Part shown: positions 24,589-37,032 of the stretch, in pieces
Position numbering within the stretch: position 1 is the first letter of the stretch
How the letters are laid out: the number at the start of each line of letters is the position of its first letter
The notes under the pieces: generated by a model
Database searches by the model: none
What the model was told of the DNA's origin: nothing
What the model saw: only the letters and a program-made list of their open reading frames with translations
Made by a program: the position numbers and the translations under genes
Assembly (NCBI RefSeq): GCF_004348725.1
Contig: NZ_SMKR01000024.1
Span: 1 to 55,204 of the forward strand
Source: Kribbella turkmenica
Lineage (GTDB): Bacteria; Actinomycetota; Actinomycetes; Propionibacteriales; Kribbellaceae
DNA length: 55,204 nucleotides
Reading direction: 5' to 3'

Positions 24589-24601
24589 TAAGCTGGGTCG
24601 C

Positions 24602-25303
24602 ATGGACTCGCCACGGTTCCCCCGTCCAGTACTGCGGTCACGCCTCTACGAGCAGGTCGCGGACCAGATCTCCACCTGGATCGCGGAGAACGGCCTCCTG
24701 CCCGGCGACCGGCTGCCGCCCGAGCGGGAGCTGGCACAGCGGCTCGGGGTGAGCCGGGCGACGCTCAGCCAGGCGCTGGTCGCGCTCGAGGTGATCGGAG
24801 TGGTCGTGGTTCGGCACGGCGACGGGACGGTGCTGACCGAGCGGGCCCGGACCGGTGCGGTGATCGAGGCGATCCGGGCGCACGCCGACCGGCTCCCGGA
24901 GATCATCGAGGCCCGCGACGCGCTGGAGTCGAAACTGGCCGCGCTCGCCGCGATCCGCCGTACCGACGCCGACCTGGCCGCGATCCGGGCGGCGCTCGAG
25001 GAGATGGAACGCGACATCGAGGCCGGCGGACGCGGCGTGGACGCGGACGAGCAGTTCCACGGCGCGATCACCGCGGCCGCCCGGTCGGAGTTGCTCACAC
25101 AGATGATGGCAGCGATCCACGACCTGATCCGGGAGACCCGGCTGGAGTCGTTGTCGCAGCCCGGGCGGCCGCGGGAGTCGCTGGCCGGGCACCGGAGGGT
25201 GGCCGACGCGATCGCCGCCGGCGACCCGGCCGCGGCCGCGGCGGCCATGCACGAGCACGTCATGCTCGTCTCGGACGTCGCGCTGCTCCGCGAGCAGCCG
25301 TGA
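24602..25303 (+). CDS. GntR-family regulator, FadR subfamily (MatR-like by position)
   Basis: A 233-residue regulator. The N-terminal winged helix (about residues 12-80) carries LLPGDRLPPERELAQRLGVS and RATLSQALVALEVIG with the wing HGDGTVL; the helical effector domain (about 90-225) has the ligand residues of the FadR group in EARDALESKLAAL, DEQFHGAI and GHRRVADAI. The divergent MatC-like transporter gene and the strong inverted repeat between them make it the likely local repressor, with a malonate-type acid or its CoA ester as a plausible inducer (inference). Its stop overlaps the TauE gene start (GTGA). Confidence 0.92.
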   Translation: MDSPRFPRPVLRSRLYEQVADQISTWIAENGLLPGDRLPPERELAQRLGVSRATLSQALVALEVIGVVVVRHGDGTVLTERARTGAVIEAIRAHADRLPEIIEARDALESKLAALAAIRRTDADLAAIRAALEEMERDIEAGGRGVDADEQFHGAITAAARSELLTQMMAAIHDLIRETRLESLSQPGRPRESLAGHRRVADAIAAGDPAAAAAAMHEHVMLVSDVALLREQP

Positions 25304-26064
25304 CCGGGCCGGAACATGTCGCCGTCATCGCTGCCGGGCTCGGCGCCGGCATCCTGACGTCGACGGTCGGGGTGGCGTCGCTGCTCAGCTTCCCGGTCCT
25401 GATCGCGCTCGGCATCCCGCCCGTGGTCGCGAACGCGTCGAACACGCTCGGCCTCCTGCCGGCCGCGATGAGCGGGTCGTTCGGCTACCGCCGCGAGTTG
25501 CGCGAGGTACGCCGCCCGACCACGGTCGCCGTGATCCTGACCTGCGCGATCGGGGCGATCGGTGGTGCCGCGCTGCTGCTCGCGCTGCCGCCGGGCGTCT
25601 TCGCCTCGCTGGCACCCTGGCTGATCCTGTTCACCTGCCTGATCGTCGGCGTCCAGCCGTGGATCACCAGGTGGCTGAGGTCGCGGCACGAGCACCCGCA
25701 GGGCGAGCGGACCACGATGACCCCGGCGACCACGTTCTTCGCGGCGCTGACCGGGGTGTACGGCGGCTACTTCGGCGCCGGCGCGGGAGTGATGATGATG
25801 GCGGTCCTCGGTTTCGGGCTCGATCTCGACCTGCGGATCGTCAACGCGCTCAAGACCCTCGCCCTGCTCGCCGCGAACCTGGTCGCCGGCTTCATCTTCG
25901 TCCTGGTCGCCGACCTCGACCTGACCGCGGCCGGGCTGCTCGCGATCGGCTCGGTCGTCGGCGGGTACGTCGGCTCCCACATCGGCCGCCGCCTCCCGGC
26001 CGCCCTGCTGCGCGTCCTGATCGTGATCGCCGGCGTCGTCGCCGCGGTGCTGATGCTCCGCTAG
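25300..26064 (+). CDS. TauE/SafE-family anion permease
   Basis: A 254-residue membrane protein with about eight helices in two similar halves: GAGILTSTVGVASLLSFPVLIALG in the first and TGVYGGYFGAGAGVMMMAVL in the second, followed by NALKTLALLAANLVAGFIF and GSVVGGYVGSHIGRRL, all typical of TauE/SafE (DUF81). The family moves sulfite, sulfoacetate and some organic acids across the membrane. GTG 25300 overlaps the GntR stop. Being cotranscribed with the regulator of a presumed malonate operon, it may export an end product or overflow acid; the substrate is unknown. Confidence 0.9.
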   Translation: MTGPEHVAVIAAGLGAGILTSTVGVASLLSFPVLIALGIPPVVANASNTLGLLPAAMSGSFGYRRELREVRRPTTVAVILTCAIGAIGGAALLLALPPGVFASLAPWLILFTCLIVGVQPWITRWLRSRHEHPQGERTTMTPATTFFAALTGVYGGYFGAGAGVMMMAVLGFGLDLDLRIVNALKTLALLAANLVAGFIFVLVADLDLTAAGLLAIGSVVGGYVGSHIGRRLPAALLRVLIVIAGVVAAVLMLR

Positions 26065-26230
26065 AGGCACCGGAGGTTCCGGCCGGGATTGGTTGCCTTC
26101 GTCACCCTCATGGGCCGGGCGCCGGGGTGCTCGAAATTTACGGTGGTCTCCAAGGGGTAAGACCCGGCTGCCCGGGAGCGGGCGATGTGTCAGAGTCGGG
26201 GGCGGAAGTGCCGGGAGAAGGGGCGGAACG

Positions 26231-27466
26231 ATGGCCGGATTGACCAACTGGGCCGGGAACATCAGCTTCGCGGGTCCGCTCGAACGCCCGTCGTCGGTGC
26301 CGGAGCTGCAGGAGCTCGTCGGCCGCAGTGAGAAGGTCCGCGTGCTCGGCACCGGGCACTCGTTCAACCGGATCGCCGACAGCACCGGGACGCTCGTCAG
26401 CGTCGCCGGCCTGCCGAAGGTGATCGACGTCGGCGACGGCGGGGTGACGGTCTCGGCCGGTCTCCGGTACGGCGAGATCACCGCGGCGCTGCAGGCCCGC
26501 GGACTCGCGTTGCACAACCTCGGCTCGCTGCCGCACATCTCCGTGGCCGGGGCATGCTCGACCGGCACCCACGGCTCCGGCGACACCAACGGCCCGCTCG
26601 CCGACGCGGTCAACGCGATCACGTTCGTCGACGCCGAGGGCGACCTGGTCACGGTGACCCGCGACCACCCCGACTTCGCCGGCTCGGTCATCTCGCTGGG
26701 CGCGCTCGGCGTGACCGTCAGCCTGACGCTCGACGTCCAGCCGTCGTACGAGATCAGCCAGGTGGTGTACGACGGACTGCCGGTGGACCGGCTCGGCAGC
26801 GACTTCGCCGAGGTGATGGGGAGCGCGTACAGCGTCAGCGCGTTCACCGACTGGGTCGACCCGGACGTGATGGTGTGGCGCAAGCAGCGCGCCGGCGCGC
26901 CGATCGAGAACGAGTGGCTCGGCGCCCGCGTCGCCGACGGAGCCCGGCACCCGATCAAGTCGATGCCGGCCGACTACGCGACCCAGCAGGGCGGCGTACC
27001 GGGTCCGTGGAACGAGCGGCTGCCGCACTTCCGGCTGGAGTTCACCCCGAGCAACGGCGACGAGCTGCAGTCGGAGTACTTCGTGCCGCGGGCGAAGGCG
27101 GCCGAGGCGTTCGAGGTACTGCGGGCCCTGGGCAACCAGTTGGCGCCGGCGATCCAGGTGTCCGAGGTCAGGACGATCGCCGCCGACGAGCTCTGGCTGA
27201 GCCCGAGCCAGGGGCGCGACACCGTGGCCCTGCACTTCACCTGGATCCAGGACGAGGCCGCCGTACGTCCGGTGGTCGCGGCCCTCGAGGACCGGCTCAA
27301 CCCGCTCGGGGCCCGGCCGCACTGGGGCAAGGTGTTCGCCGCCGACGCGGCGTACCTGCGGTCGTGCTACCCGAAGGTGCCCGAGTTCGTCGACCTGGCC
27401 GCGAAGTACGACCCGGACGGCAAGTTCCGCAACCCCTACCTGGACACGTACCTGGGTCGTGCCTAG
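26231..27466 (+). CDS. FAD-dependent alditol/xylitol oxidase
   Basis: A 411-residue flavoprotein oxidase of the AldO/xylitol-oxidase group (vanillyl-alcohol-oxidase superfamily), expected to oxidise a terminal hydroxyl of polyols to the aldehyde with release of peroxide. The N-terminal FAD domain shows VRVLGTGHSFNRIAD, where H43 corresponds to the covalently flavinylated His of AldO, and LGSLPHISVAGACSTGTHGSG. The C-terminal domain has SEVRTIAADELWLSP and ends HWGKVF...YDPDGKFRNPYL, as in that group. ATG 26231 is preceded by GGGAG/GGGG. The 166 bases before it show no recognised element. Its stop overlaps the convergent MarR stop by CTAG. Confidence 0.92.
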   Translation: MAGLTNWAGNISFAGPLERPSSVPELQELVGRSEKVRVLGTGHSFNRIADSTGTLVSVAGLPKVIDVGDGGVTVSAGLRYGEITAALQARGLALHNLGSLPHISVAGACSTGTHGSGDTNGPLADAVNAITFVDAEGDLVTVTRDHPDFAGSVISLGALGVTVSLTLDVQPSYEISQVVYDGLPVDRLGSDFAEVMGSAYSVSAFTDWVDPDVMVWRKQRAGAPIENEWLGARVADGARHPIKSMPADYATQQGGVPGPWNERLPHFRLEFTPSNGDELQSEYFVPRAKAAEAFEVLRALGNQLAPAIQVSEVRTIAADELWLSPSQGRDTVALHFTWIQDEAAVRPVVAALEDRLNPLGARPHWGKVFAADAAYLRSCYPKVPEFVDLAAKYDPDGKFRNPYLDTYLGRA

Positions 27467-27957
27467 TGCGATGAGATCGGCTCCAGGGTCGTGGTGATGG
27501 TCCAGAGCAGGTTGCGCAGGACGCGGCGGTCTTCGGGACTCAGCTGAGCGAGGGCGCGGCGACCCGCGCGGTCGTAGACCTCCTGGACGGTGTGCGCGAG
27601 CTCGACACCGCGGTCGGTGAGCTCGATGCTGACCTGGCGGGCGTCGGCGGAGTTCTTCACCCGGCGGACCAGACCCGCGGTCTCCATCCGCTGGGTGGTC
27701 TTCGTCGCCGTCGGCACCTCGACGTCCAGGACCTTCGCGAGCTGGGCGACCGGCAGCGAGCCGTGGTGCAGGAGCTTGGCGAGCACCAGCTCCTGGCCGG
27801 TGTGCAGGCCGGTCCCGGCCAGTTCCTCGCTGACCGCCTTCCGGGCCGCCCGGTCGGCGAACCGCAGCGCGATCAGCACGTCCGCCCCACTCGCGGGTGC
27901 CTCCGGCGGCCACTCGGCCGCGGTCCGCGGCCGGTCCTCGGCCTGCTCGGTGCTCAC
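27463..27957 (-). CDS. MarR-family transcriptional regulator
   Basis: A 164-residue dimeric winged-helix regulator. After about 25 non-conserved residues, the MarR fold is readable: LHTGQELVLAKLLHHGSLPVAQLAKVL, VEVPTATKTTQRMETAGLVRRV (recognition helix) and the wing SADARQVSIELTDRG. It is the second gene after pncB with a GTGA overlap (start GTG 27957), so it probably regulates, or is regulated with, nicotinate salvage or an unlinked target. Its effector is not predictable. Confidence 0.92.
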   Translation of the reverse strand: MSTEQAEDRPRTAAEWPPEAPASGADVLIALRFADRAARKAVSEELAGTGLHTGQELVLAKLLHHGSLPVAQLAKVLDVEVPTATKTTQRMETAGLVRRVKNSADARQVSIELTDRGVELAHTVQEVYDRAGRRALAQLSPEDRRVLRNLLWTITTTLEPISSH

Positions 27958-29300
27958 GTGTGGCTCCGCGGCATGAACGGGTTCCGCGCGTCGTAGTCGC
28001 CGATGTACTCGGTCGGGATCGCGGGCTCGCCGCGGCTCAGCTGGCTGGCGTAGCGTGGGAGCTCGTCACGGACCTTGAGGTGGTGGGCCCGCGCCTCGTC
28101 CGGCGTACTGTGGCCGACGATCTCGCCGCCCTCGACCAGCGGCTTCAGCAGCTCGCGGTCGTCGCCGTCGTCCACCGGCTGCTCACCCACGCCGATCAAC
28201 TCGACCTCGGCGACGCCGGTGGCCGACCGCCGGCGCAGCGCCCACTTGCGGCCGCCGATGGAGATCTTGTCCACACTCTTCTTCGCGACCGGCTCCAGCG
28301 TCCCGTCCGCGTCCTCGCGGGCGACCAGCTTGTAGACGAACCCGCAGGTCGGGTAGCCGCTCCCGGTGACCAGTGAGGTGCCCACGCCGTACCCGTCGAC
28401 CGGCGCCGGGGCCAGCGCGGCGATCTGGAACTCGTCCAGGTCGCTGGTGACGATGATCCGGGTCCTGGTCGCGCCGAGCGCGTCCAGCTGCTCGCGGACC
28501 TGGCCGGCCAGCGACGGCAGGTCGCCGGAGTCCAGCCGGACCGCGCCCAGCTCGGGCCCGGTGATGTCGATCGCGGTGCGGATCGCCTCGGCCACGTCGT
28601 AGGTGTCGACCAGCAGCGTCGTTCCCTTGCCCAGGGCATCCACCTGGGAGGTGAACGCGTCCCGCTCCCGGTCGTGCAGCAGGGTGAACGAGTGCGCCGC
28701 CGTACCGGTGCTCGGGATGCCGAACCGGCGGGCGGCGGCCAGGTTGGAGGTGGCGGTGAACCCGCCGATGTACGCCGCCAGCGCGGAGGCGACCGCGGCC
28801 TCCTCATGGGTGCGCCGCGAGCCCATCTCGATGCATGGCCGGCCGCCGGCCCACCAGGTCATCCGGGAGGCGGCCGAGGCGACCGCGGAGTCATGGTTCA
28901 GGATCGATAGGAAAACGGTTTCCAACAGGACGGCCTCGGCGAAGCTGGACTCGACCACCAGTACCGGTGAGCCGGGGAAGAAGATCTCGCCGTCGGCATA
29001 CCCGGAGATGTCGCCACTGAACCGGTACGCCGCCAGCCAGTCCCGGGTAGCCTGGTCGACGACACCCCGATCGGCCAGGAAGGCGATCGTCTGCTCGTCG
29101 AAGCGGAACCGCTCCAGCGCGTCGAGCAGCCGGTTCACGCCGGCCACCACGCCGTACCGGCGGCCGTCCGGCAACCGCCGGGCGAACAGCTCGAAGACCG
29201 ATCGGCGGTGCGCCGTGCCGTCGGCCAGACTGGCCTGCAGCATGGTCAGCTCGTAGTGGTCGGTCAGGAGCGCGGTGGAGTCCGTCACTGCGTGGGTCAC
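27954..29300 (-). CDS. pncB: Nicotinate phosphoribosyltransferase
   Basis: A 448-residue cytosolic enzyme that makes nicotinate mononucleotide from nicotinate and PRPP for NAD salvage. Family features: [13 protein letters not shown] at the N-terminus, [19 protein letters not shown] (catalytic His), [23 protein letters not shown] and GVGTSLVTG for the PRPP and ring-binding loops. The C-terminus contains [13 protein letters not shown]. Overlap note: although drawn on the minus strand, its 3' end meets the GTG of the MarR gene (27957). GTG 29300 follows TAGGCT (29312-29307) by six bases, suggesting a leaderless mRNA. Together with PncA at 14.5 kb it completes conversion of nicotinamide to nicotinate mononucleotide. 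Confidence 0.95.
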   Translation of the reverse strand: MTHAVTDSTALLTDHYELTMLQASLADGTAHRRSVFELFARRLPDGRRYGVVAGVNRLLDALERFRFDEQTIAFLADRGVVDQATRDWLAAYRFSGDISGYADGEIFFPGSPVLVVESSFAEAVLLETVFLSILNHDSAVASAASRMTWWAGGRPCIEMGSRRTHEEAAVASALAAYIGGFTATSNLAAARRFGIPSTGTAAHSFTLLHDRERDAFTSQVDALGKGTTLLVDTYDVAEAIRTAIDITGPELGAVRLDSGDLPSLAGQVREQLDALGATRTRIIVTSDLDEFQIAALAPAPVDGYGVGTSLVTGSGYPTCGFVYKLVAREDADGTLEPVAKKSVDKISIGGRKWALRRRSATGVAEVELIGVGEQPVDDGDDRELLKPLVEGGEIVGHSTPDEARAHHLKVRDELPRYASQLSRGEPAIPTEYIGDYDARNPFMPRSHT

Positions 29301-29306
29301 AAGGGC

Positions 29307-29343
29307 AGCCTATTGCGAACCAGGAACCGATGATGGAGAGAAT
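29307..29343. promoter_or_regulatory. Divergent promoters for pncB (minus) and clpS (plus)
   Basis: Minus strand: TAGGCT at 29312-29307, six bases before GTG 29300. Plus strand: TTGCGA (29313-29318) and GAGAAT (29338-29343), six bases before GTG 29350. Both starts would give leaderless mRNAs, and the two transcription units share a 49-base spacer. Confidence 0.45.
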
Positions 29344-29349
29344 GGACCG

Positions 29350-29637
29350 GTGAGCACCGCACCAAGCGAACTCGAGAGCCCCGAGGTCGACGAGGCGATC
29401 GAGCTGAGCCCACCGTGGGTGACGATCGTCTGGAACGATCCGGTCAACCTGATGGACTACGTCACCTTCGTCTTCCAGACCTACTTCGGCTACTCCAAGC
29501 AGAAGGCCGAGAAACTGATGATGCAGGTGCACACCGACGGCAAGTCCGCGGTGTCGAACGGGAACCGCGAGGCGATGGAACGCGACGTCGAGGCGATGCA
29601 CTCCTACGGCCTGTGGGCCACCTGCGAGAAGTCGTGA
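29350..29637 (+). CDS. clpS: ATP-dependent Clp protease adaptor ClpS
   Basis: A 95-residue adaptor that delivers N-degron substrates to ClpAP/ClpCP. The core [20 protein letters not shown] supplies the NDPVN motif and the N-degron pocket; [29 protein letters not shown] matches the helical remainder. The N-terminal extension (about 20 acidic residues) is normal. I use GTG 29350 rather than the longer frame, which would run into the pncB promoter. It begins the conserved actinobacterial clpS-DUF2017 block; the next start overlaps its stop (GTGA). Confidence 0.93.
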   Translation: MSTAPSELESPEVDEAIELSPPWVTIVWNDPVNLMDYVTFVFQTYFGYSKQKAEKLMMQVHTDGKSAVSNGNREAMERDVEAMHSYGLWATCEKS

Positions 29638-30185
29638 CGCGGTTCCGCAAGCGCCGCAAGACCGTGGTCGTCAGTTTCGCCGAACACGAGGCCGACATCC
29701 TGGCGAATCTGCTCCGCAACCTGGTCGAGCTGCTGTACGACGGGATGCCGCCGCGCGCCACCGAGTCGTCGGACCCGTTGGCCGCGCTGCTCGACAGCGA
29801 CGGACCGACGTCGCCGCCGGAGGACGTCGTTCTGCAGCGGCTGCTGCCGGACGCGTACAAGGAGGACGACATGGCGTCCGCCGAGTTCCGGCGGTTCACC
29901 GAGCGCGGGCTGCGCGACGGGAAGATCGGGGACGCCAAGCGGGTGCTGTCCGCCCTCGAGGACTCCGGCGCCGACGAGATCGCGCTGGAGCCGGACGAGC
30001 AGCTGTCCTGGCTGCGGGCGCTCAACGACCTCCGCCTGGCGATCGGGACCCGGCTGGACATCAAGGAAGAGGACGACTACGCCACCTGGGAGAAACTCCC
30101 GGACGACGACCCCCGGCGCCTCACCTACGACCTGTACGACTGGCTCGGCTACCTGCAGTCCGCCCTCCTCCACAACATGCGCTGA
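29634..30185 (+). CDS. DUF2017 domain protein
   Basis: A 183-residue soluble acidic protein with no known activity, recognised by sequence ([32 protein letters not shown] at the start, [44 protein letters not shown]) and by its position after clpS, as in mycobacteria and streptomycetes. GTG 29634 overlaps the clpS stop. In those genomes mec, cysO and cysM follow soon after; here a 4.3-kb insertion with ileS and an aldo/keto reductase intervenes. Confidence 0.88.
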   Translation: MTRFRKRRKTVVVSFAEHEADILANLLRNLVELLYDGMPPRATESSDPLAALLDSDGPTSPPEDVVLQRLLPDAYKEDDMASAEFRRFTERGLRDGKIGDAKRVLSALEDSGADEIALEPDEQLSWLRALNDLRLAIGTRLDIKEEDDYATWEKLPDDDPRRLTYDLYDWLGYLQSALLHNMR

Positions 30186-30257
30186 GCGGGTGCGGCAGGT
30201 GCCCAGAGCCCGGCGCGCGCCAGGTGCGTAGCGGCGCCGGGGCCTTGACCAGCAAAC

Positions 30258-30314
30258 GGGGAGCTCGGACAGGCAATAACGTGTTCGAAGGCACCAAGTG
30301 GTGTCCGAGCCCCC
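30258..30314. repeat. Structured dispersed element, copy 2 (loop GGCAATAACG)
   Basis: Lies in the 198-base gap between DUF2017 and ileS. A local 7-bp stem with one G-T wobble (30265-30271 with 30282-30288) closes the same 10-nt loop GGCAATAACG as at 3535-3544; 16 bases, ACA through TGT, are identical. The 5' arm alternatively pairs over a longer range: 30263-30271 with 30302-30310, plus GGGG 30258-30261 with CCCC 30311-30314 around a bulged A. A small hairpin CACC-AAGT-GGTG (30292-30303) lies inside. The stems differ from copy 1 yet pair, i.e. compensatory change. Confidence 0.6.
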
Positions 30315-30370
30315 GTCAGACGGCGGCGAGCGATCCGCACATGGGGGACGCGTCGGCGCGGGCCCTCGCC

Positions 30371-33473
<3,103 letters not shown>

Positions 33474-33483
33474 GGTTGCCCTC

Positions 33484-34461
33484 ATGGAGACACGGAGGCT
33501 GGGCCGGACCGGCCGGGATGTGGGCGTGGTCGGACTCGGAGCGTGGCAGCTGGGCGCCGACTGGGGCTCGGTGGACGAGAGCGACGCACTCGCCGTGCTG
33601 CGGACCGCGGTCGAGGGCGGCGTCACCTTCATCGACACCGCCGACGTGTACGGCGACGGGCGCAGCGAGCGCCTGATCGGTCAGGTGCTGGCGGAGTACG
33701 ACGGTCTGACCGTGGCCACCAAGATGGGCCGCCGGGCTGATCAGGTCCCGGAGAACTACTCACCGGCCAACTTCCGCGCCTGGAACGACCGATCCCGGCA
33801 GAACCTCGGGGTCGACACCATCGACCTGGTCCAGCTGCACTGTCCGCCGACCCCGGTGTACTCGACCGGCGCGGTGTTCGACGCGCTCGACGCGATGGTG
33901 GCCGAGGGCAGGATCGCGTCGTACGGCGTGAGCGTGGAGACCTGCGCGGAGGCGCTCACCGCGATCGCCCGGCCGAACGTCGCCTCCGTGCAGATCATCC
34001 TGAACGCGTTCCGGCTGAAGCCGCTCGACGAGGTGCTGCCCGCGGCCCGCGAGGCGGGCATCGGCATCATCGCCCGGGTCCCGCTCGCCAGCGGCCTGCT
34101 GTCCGGCAAGTACGACGAGAACACCGTCTTCGACGCCGACGACCACCGCACCTACAACCGCCACGGCGAGGCCTTCGACGTCGGCGAGACCTTCTCCGGT
34201 GTCGACTTCACCACCGGCCTGGAGGCCGTCCGCCGGCTGATGCCCTGGCTGCCGGCCGGCGCGACGATGGCCCAGTTCGCGCTCCGCTGGATCATCGACC
34301 AGCCCGGTGTGACGGTCGTCATCCCCGGCGCCCGGAATCCGGCCCAGGTGGCCGGCAACCTCGCCGCCGCCCAGCTCTCCCCGCTCGGCGCCGACCAGCT
34401 CGCCGCCGTCCGGGAGACGTACGACGCCCTGATCCGCCCGCACCTCCACGACCGCTGGTAG
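33484..34461 (+). CDS. Aldo/keto reductase
   Basis: A 325-residue NADPH-dependent TIM-barrel oxidoreductase. The catalytic tetrad is visible: Asp and Tyr in FIDTADVYGDGRSE, Lys in VATKMG and His in DLVQLHCPP; the cofactor-binding tail VVIPGARNPAQVAGNL is intact. The sequence best fits the L-glyceraldehyde-3-phosphate/pyridoxal-reductase-like AKR groups, substrate open. I chose ATG 33484 because TAGGGT (33471-33476, overlapping the ileS stop) lies seven bases upstream as a leaderless-type promoter, rather than the longer frame starting within ileS. Confidence 0.92.
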   Translation: METRRLGRTGRDVGVVGLGAWQLGADWGSVDESDALAVLRTAVEGGVTFIDTADVYGDGRSERLIGQVLAEYDGLTVATKMGRRADQVPENYSPANFRAWNDRSRQNLGVDTIDLVQLHCPPTPVYSTGAVFDALDAMVAEGRIASYGVSVETCAEALTAIARPNVASVQIILNAFRLKPLDEVLPAAREAGIGIIARVPLASGLLSGKYDENTVFDADDHRTYNRHGEAFDVGETFSGVDFTTGLEAVRRLMPWLPAGATMAQFALRWIIDQPGVTVVIPGARNPAQVAGNLAAAQLSPLGADQLAAVRETYDALIRPHLHDRW

Positions 34462-34533
34462 CCCCACTGTCCGCATGCTGGACCGACTGCCGGGTTGGCA
34501 GGACGCGTCCGGCGGTCCCCGTACCGTGGAGTC

Positions 34534-34989
34534 GTGCTGATCATCGAGAGGGCGACGCACGACGCGATCGTCGCGCACGCCCGCCGGGACCACCCGGACG
34601 AGGCGTGCGGCGTGGTCGCGGGGCCGGTGGGCTCCGACCGGGCGGTGCGGTTCGTCCCGATGCTCAACGCGGCGATGTCGCCGACGTTCTACGAGTTCGA
34701 CTCCGGCGATCTGCTCCGGCTGTACAAGGAGATGGACGAGCGCGACGAGGAACCGGTGGTGATCTACCACTCACACACCGCGACCGAGGCGTACCCGTCG
34801 CGGACGGACATCAACCTCGCGCAGGAGCCCGGCGCGCACTACGTGCTGGTGTCGACCCGCGACGGCGCGGACTCCCCGGCGTACGACGGTCCGGTCGAGT
34901 TCCGGTCGTACCGGATCATCGACGGCGAGGTCGTGGAAGAAGAAGTGCGCGTGGTTGGTTCCTATACAGAAACCGAAGGAGAGAACTGA
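34534..34989 (+). CDS. mec: CysO-cysteine peptidase Mec (JAMM/MPN+ metalloprotease)
   Basis: A 151-residue zinc peptidase that releases cysteine from the C-terminus of the sulfur-carrier protein CysO. The JAMM motif is complete: E23 (PDEACGV), H79-S-H81 (VVIYHSHTATEA) and D92 (PSRTDI). The start is GTG 34534, six bases after TACCGT (34522-34527); the longer frame from 34495 lies in the promoter. It is followed at once by cysO and cysM, the same order as Rv1334-Rv1336 in M. tuberculosis, giving the thiocarboxylate-dependent, oxidation-resistant cysteine pathway. Confidence 0.93.
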   Translation: MLIIERATHDAIVAHARRDHPDEACGVVAGPVGSDRAVRFVPMLNAAMSPTFYEFDSGDLLRLYKEMDERDEEPVVIYHSHTATEAYPSRTDINLAQEPGAHYVLVSTRDGADSPAYDGPVEFRSYRIIDGEVVEEEVRVVGSYTETEGEN

Positions 34990-34992
34990 GAT

Positions 34993-36221
<1,229 letters not shown>

Positions 36222-36234
36222 TTCCCAACCCCTC

Positions 36235-36249
36235 GGGACGCTTCGTCCC
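36235..36249 (+). terminator. Short hairpin after cysM
   Basis: GGGACG (36235-36240), loop CTT, CGTCCC (36244-36249), 13 bases after the cysM stop. There is no T-tract, so termination would be weak. Confidence 0.35.
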
Positions 36250-36274
36250 TGGTGGGTGGGACGCCGGGACGCCC

Positions 36275-36301
36275 AAGGTCGAGACATTCCGTTTCGACTT
36301 T
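36275..36301. promoter_or_regulatory. Inverted repeat upstream of the membrane-protein gene
   Basis: Two 11-bp arms (36275-36285, 36291-36301) match at 9 of 11 positions around ATTCC. The end is 11 bases before ATG 36313 and partly overlaps its ribosome site. It may be a site for the LuxR regulator encoded at 39019 (inference). Confidence 0.35.
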
Positions 36302-36312
36302 GGGAGGGGACC

Positions 36313-36996
36313 ATGTCCACCACGAGCACCGGTTCACCGGCGCTGACCATCACCGACGGCCGGCAGCTCAGCCGGGCCGGCCGGCTGCTGATCGGTTCGT
36401 TCATCGGCTTCGTCGTCTTCGTCGCCACGATGATCGCGACCACCAACGGGTACGACGCCGCACTGAGCGCGGCCGCCGAGCAACGCGGCGTTTCGCTGAA
36501 CGACCTGCCGGCCGAGGCGGTCGCGCCGATCAACCACGAATACAACCAGATCTGGCAGGGCGTCCTGCTGCTCGTTCTGGTCATGCTCACGCTCGGTATC
36601 TACATCGCGGGCGTCCGCCTTGCGACGTACGGAGTCCTCGGCCGCGCGAGCGTTTTCGCCGGCGCCGTGATGCCGCTGTGCTGGCTTGCCGTCTTCGCCC
36701 TCGACTACGCCCTCGGCACCGACAACCCGGACGGCTGGTTCGGCGCTTACGACGCGGTGTACAACCGGGCTATCACGCTCAGCACGGTGGCTGGTTCGCT
36801 CGCTCTGCTCGGAATGCTGGTGTTGCTGCGCCGGGCCGGCGTGGCTCGTCGTACTGGAGTGGTGGTCGCGGCGCTCGCCGTACTGACGGTGGTGACCGCC
36901 GTCGCGTTCGGCGCTCCGCCGGTCGTGCCGTTGCTGTTGGCAGCGATTGTCGGCATCGTGATGGTCAGGACCGCACGTTCCGTCACGGCAGGCTGA
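36313..36996 (+). CDS. Multi-spanning membrane protein of unknown function
   Basis: A 227-residue protein with about six membrane helices (residues ~26-45, 76-98, 108-130, 147-165, 178-196, 199-215) and a soluble first loop with NHEYNQIWQG. I recognise no family motif. GGGAGGGG lies four bases before ATG 36313, a strong ribosome site. It is followed 36 bases downstream by a sensor-kinase gene on the same strand and sits where mycobacteria carry a rhomboid gene between cysM and murI, but it has no rhomboid Ser-His motif. Confidence 0.75.
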   Translation: MSTTSTGSPALTITDGRQLSRAGRLLIGSFIGFVVFVATMIATTNGYDAALSAAAEQRGVSLNDLPAEAVAPINHEYNQIWQGVLLLVLVMLTLGIYIAGVRLATYGVLGRASVFAGAVMPLCWLAVFALDYALGTDNPDGWFGAYDAVYNRAITLSTVAGSLALLGMLVLLRRAGVARRTGVVVAALAVLTVVTAVAFGAPPVVPLLLAAIVGIVMVRTARSVTAG

Positions 36997-37032
36997 CCGG
37001 CTGCCGAGGCGGACCGCGAGGGGGAGTTCGCG

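Noticed and set aside
26065-26230. Riboswitch in the spacer before the alditol oxidase gene
   Set aside because: GC-rich with some hairpin potential, but no match to any riboswitch core I know.
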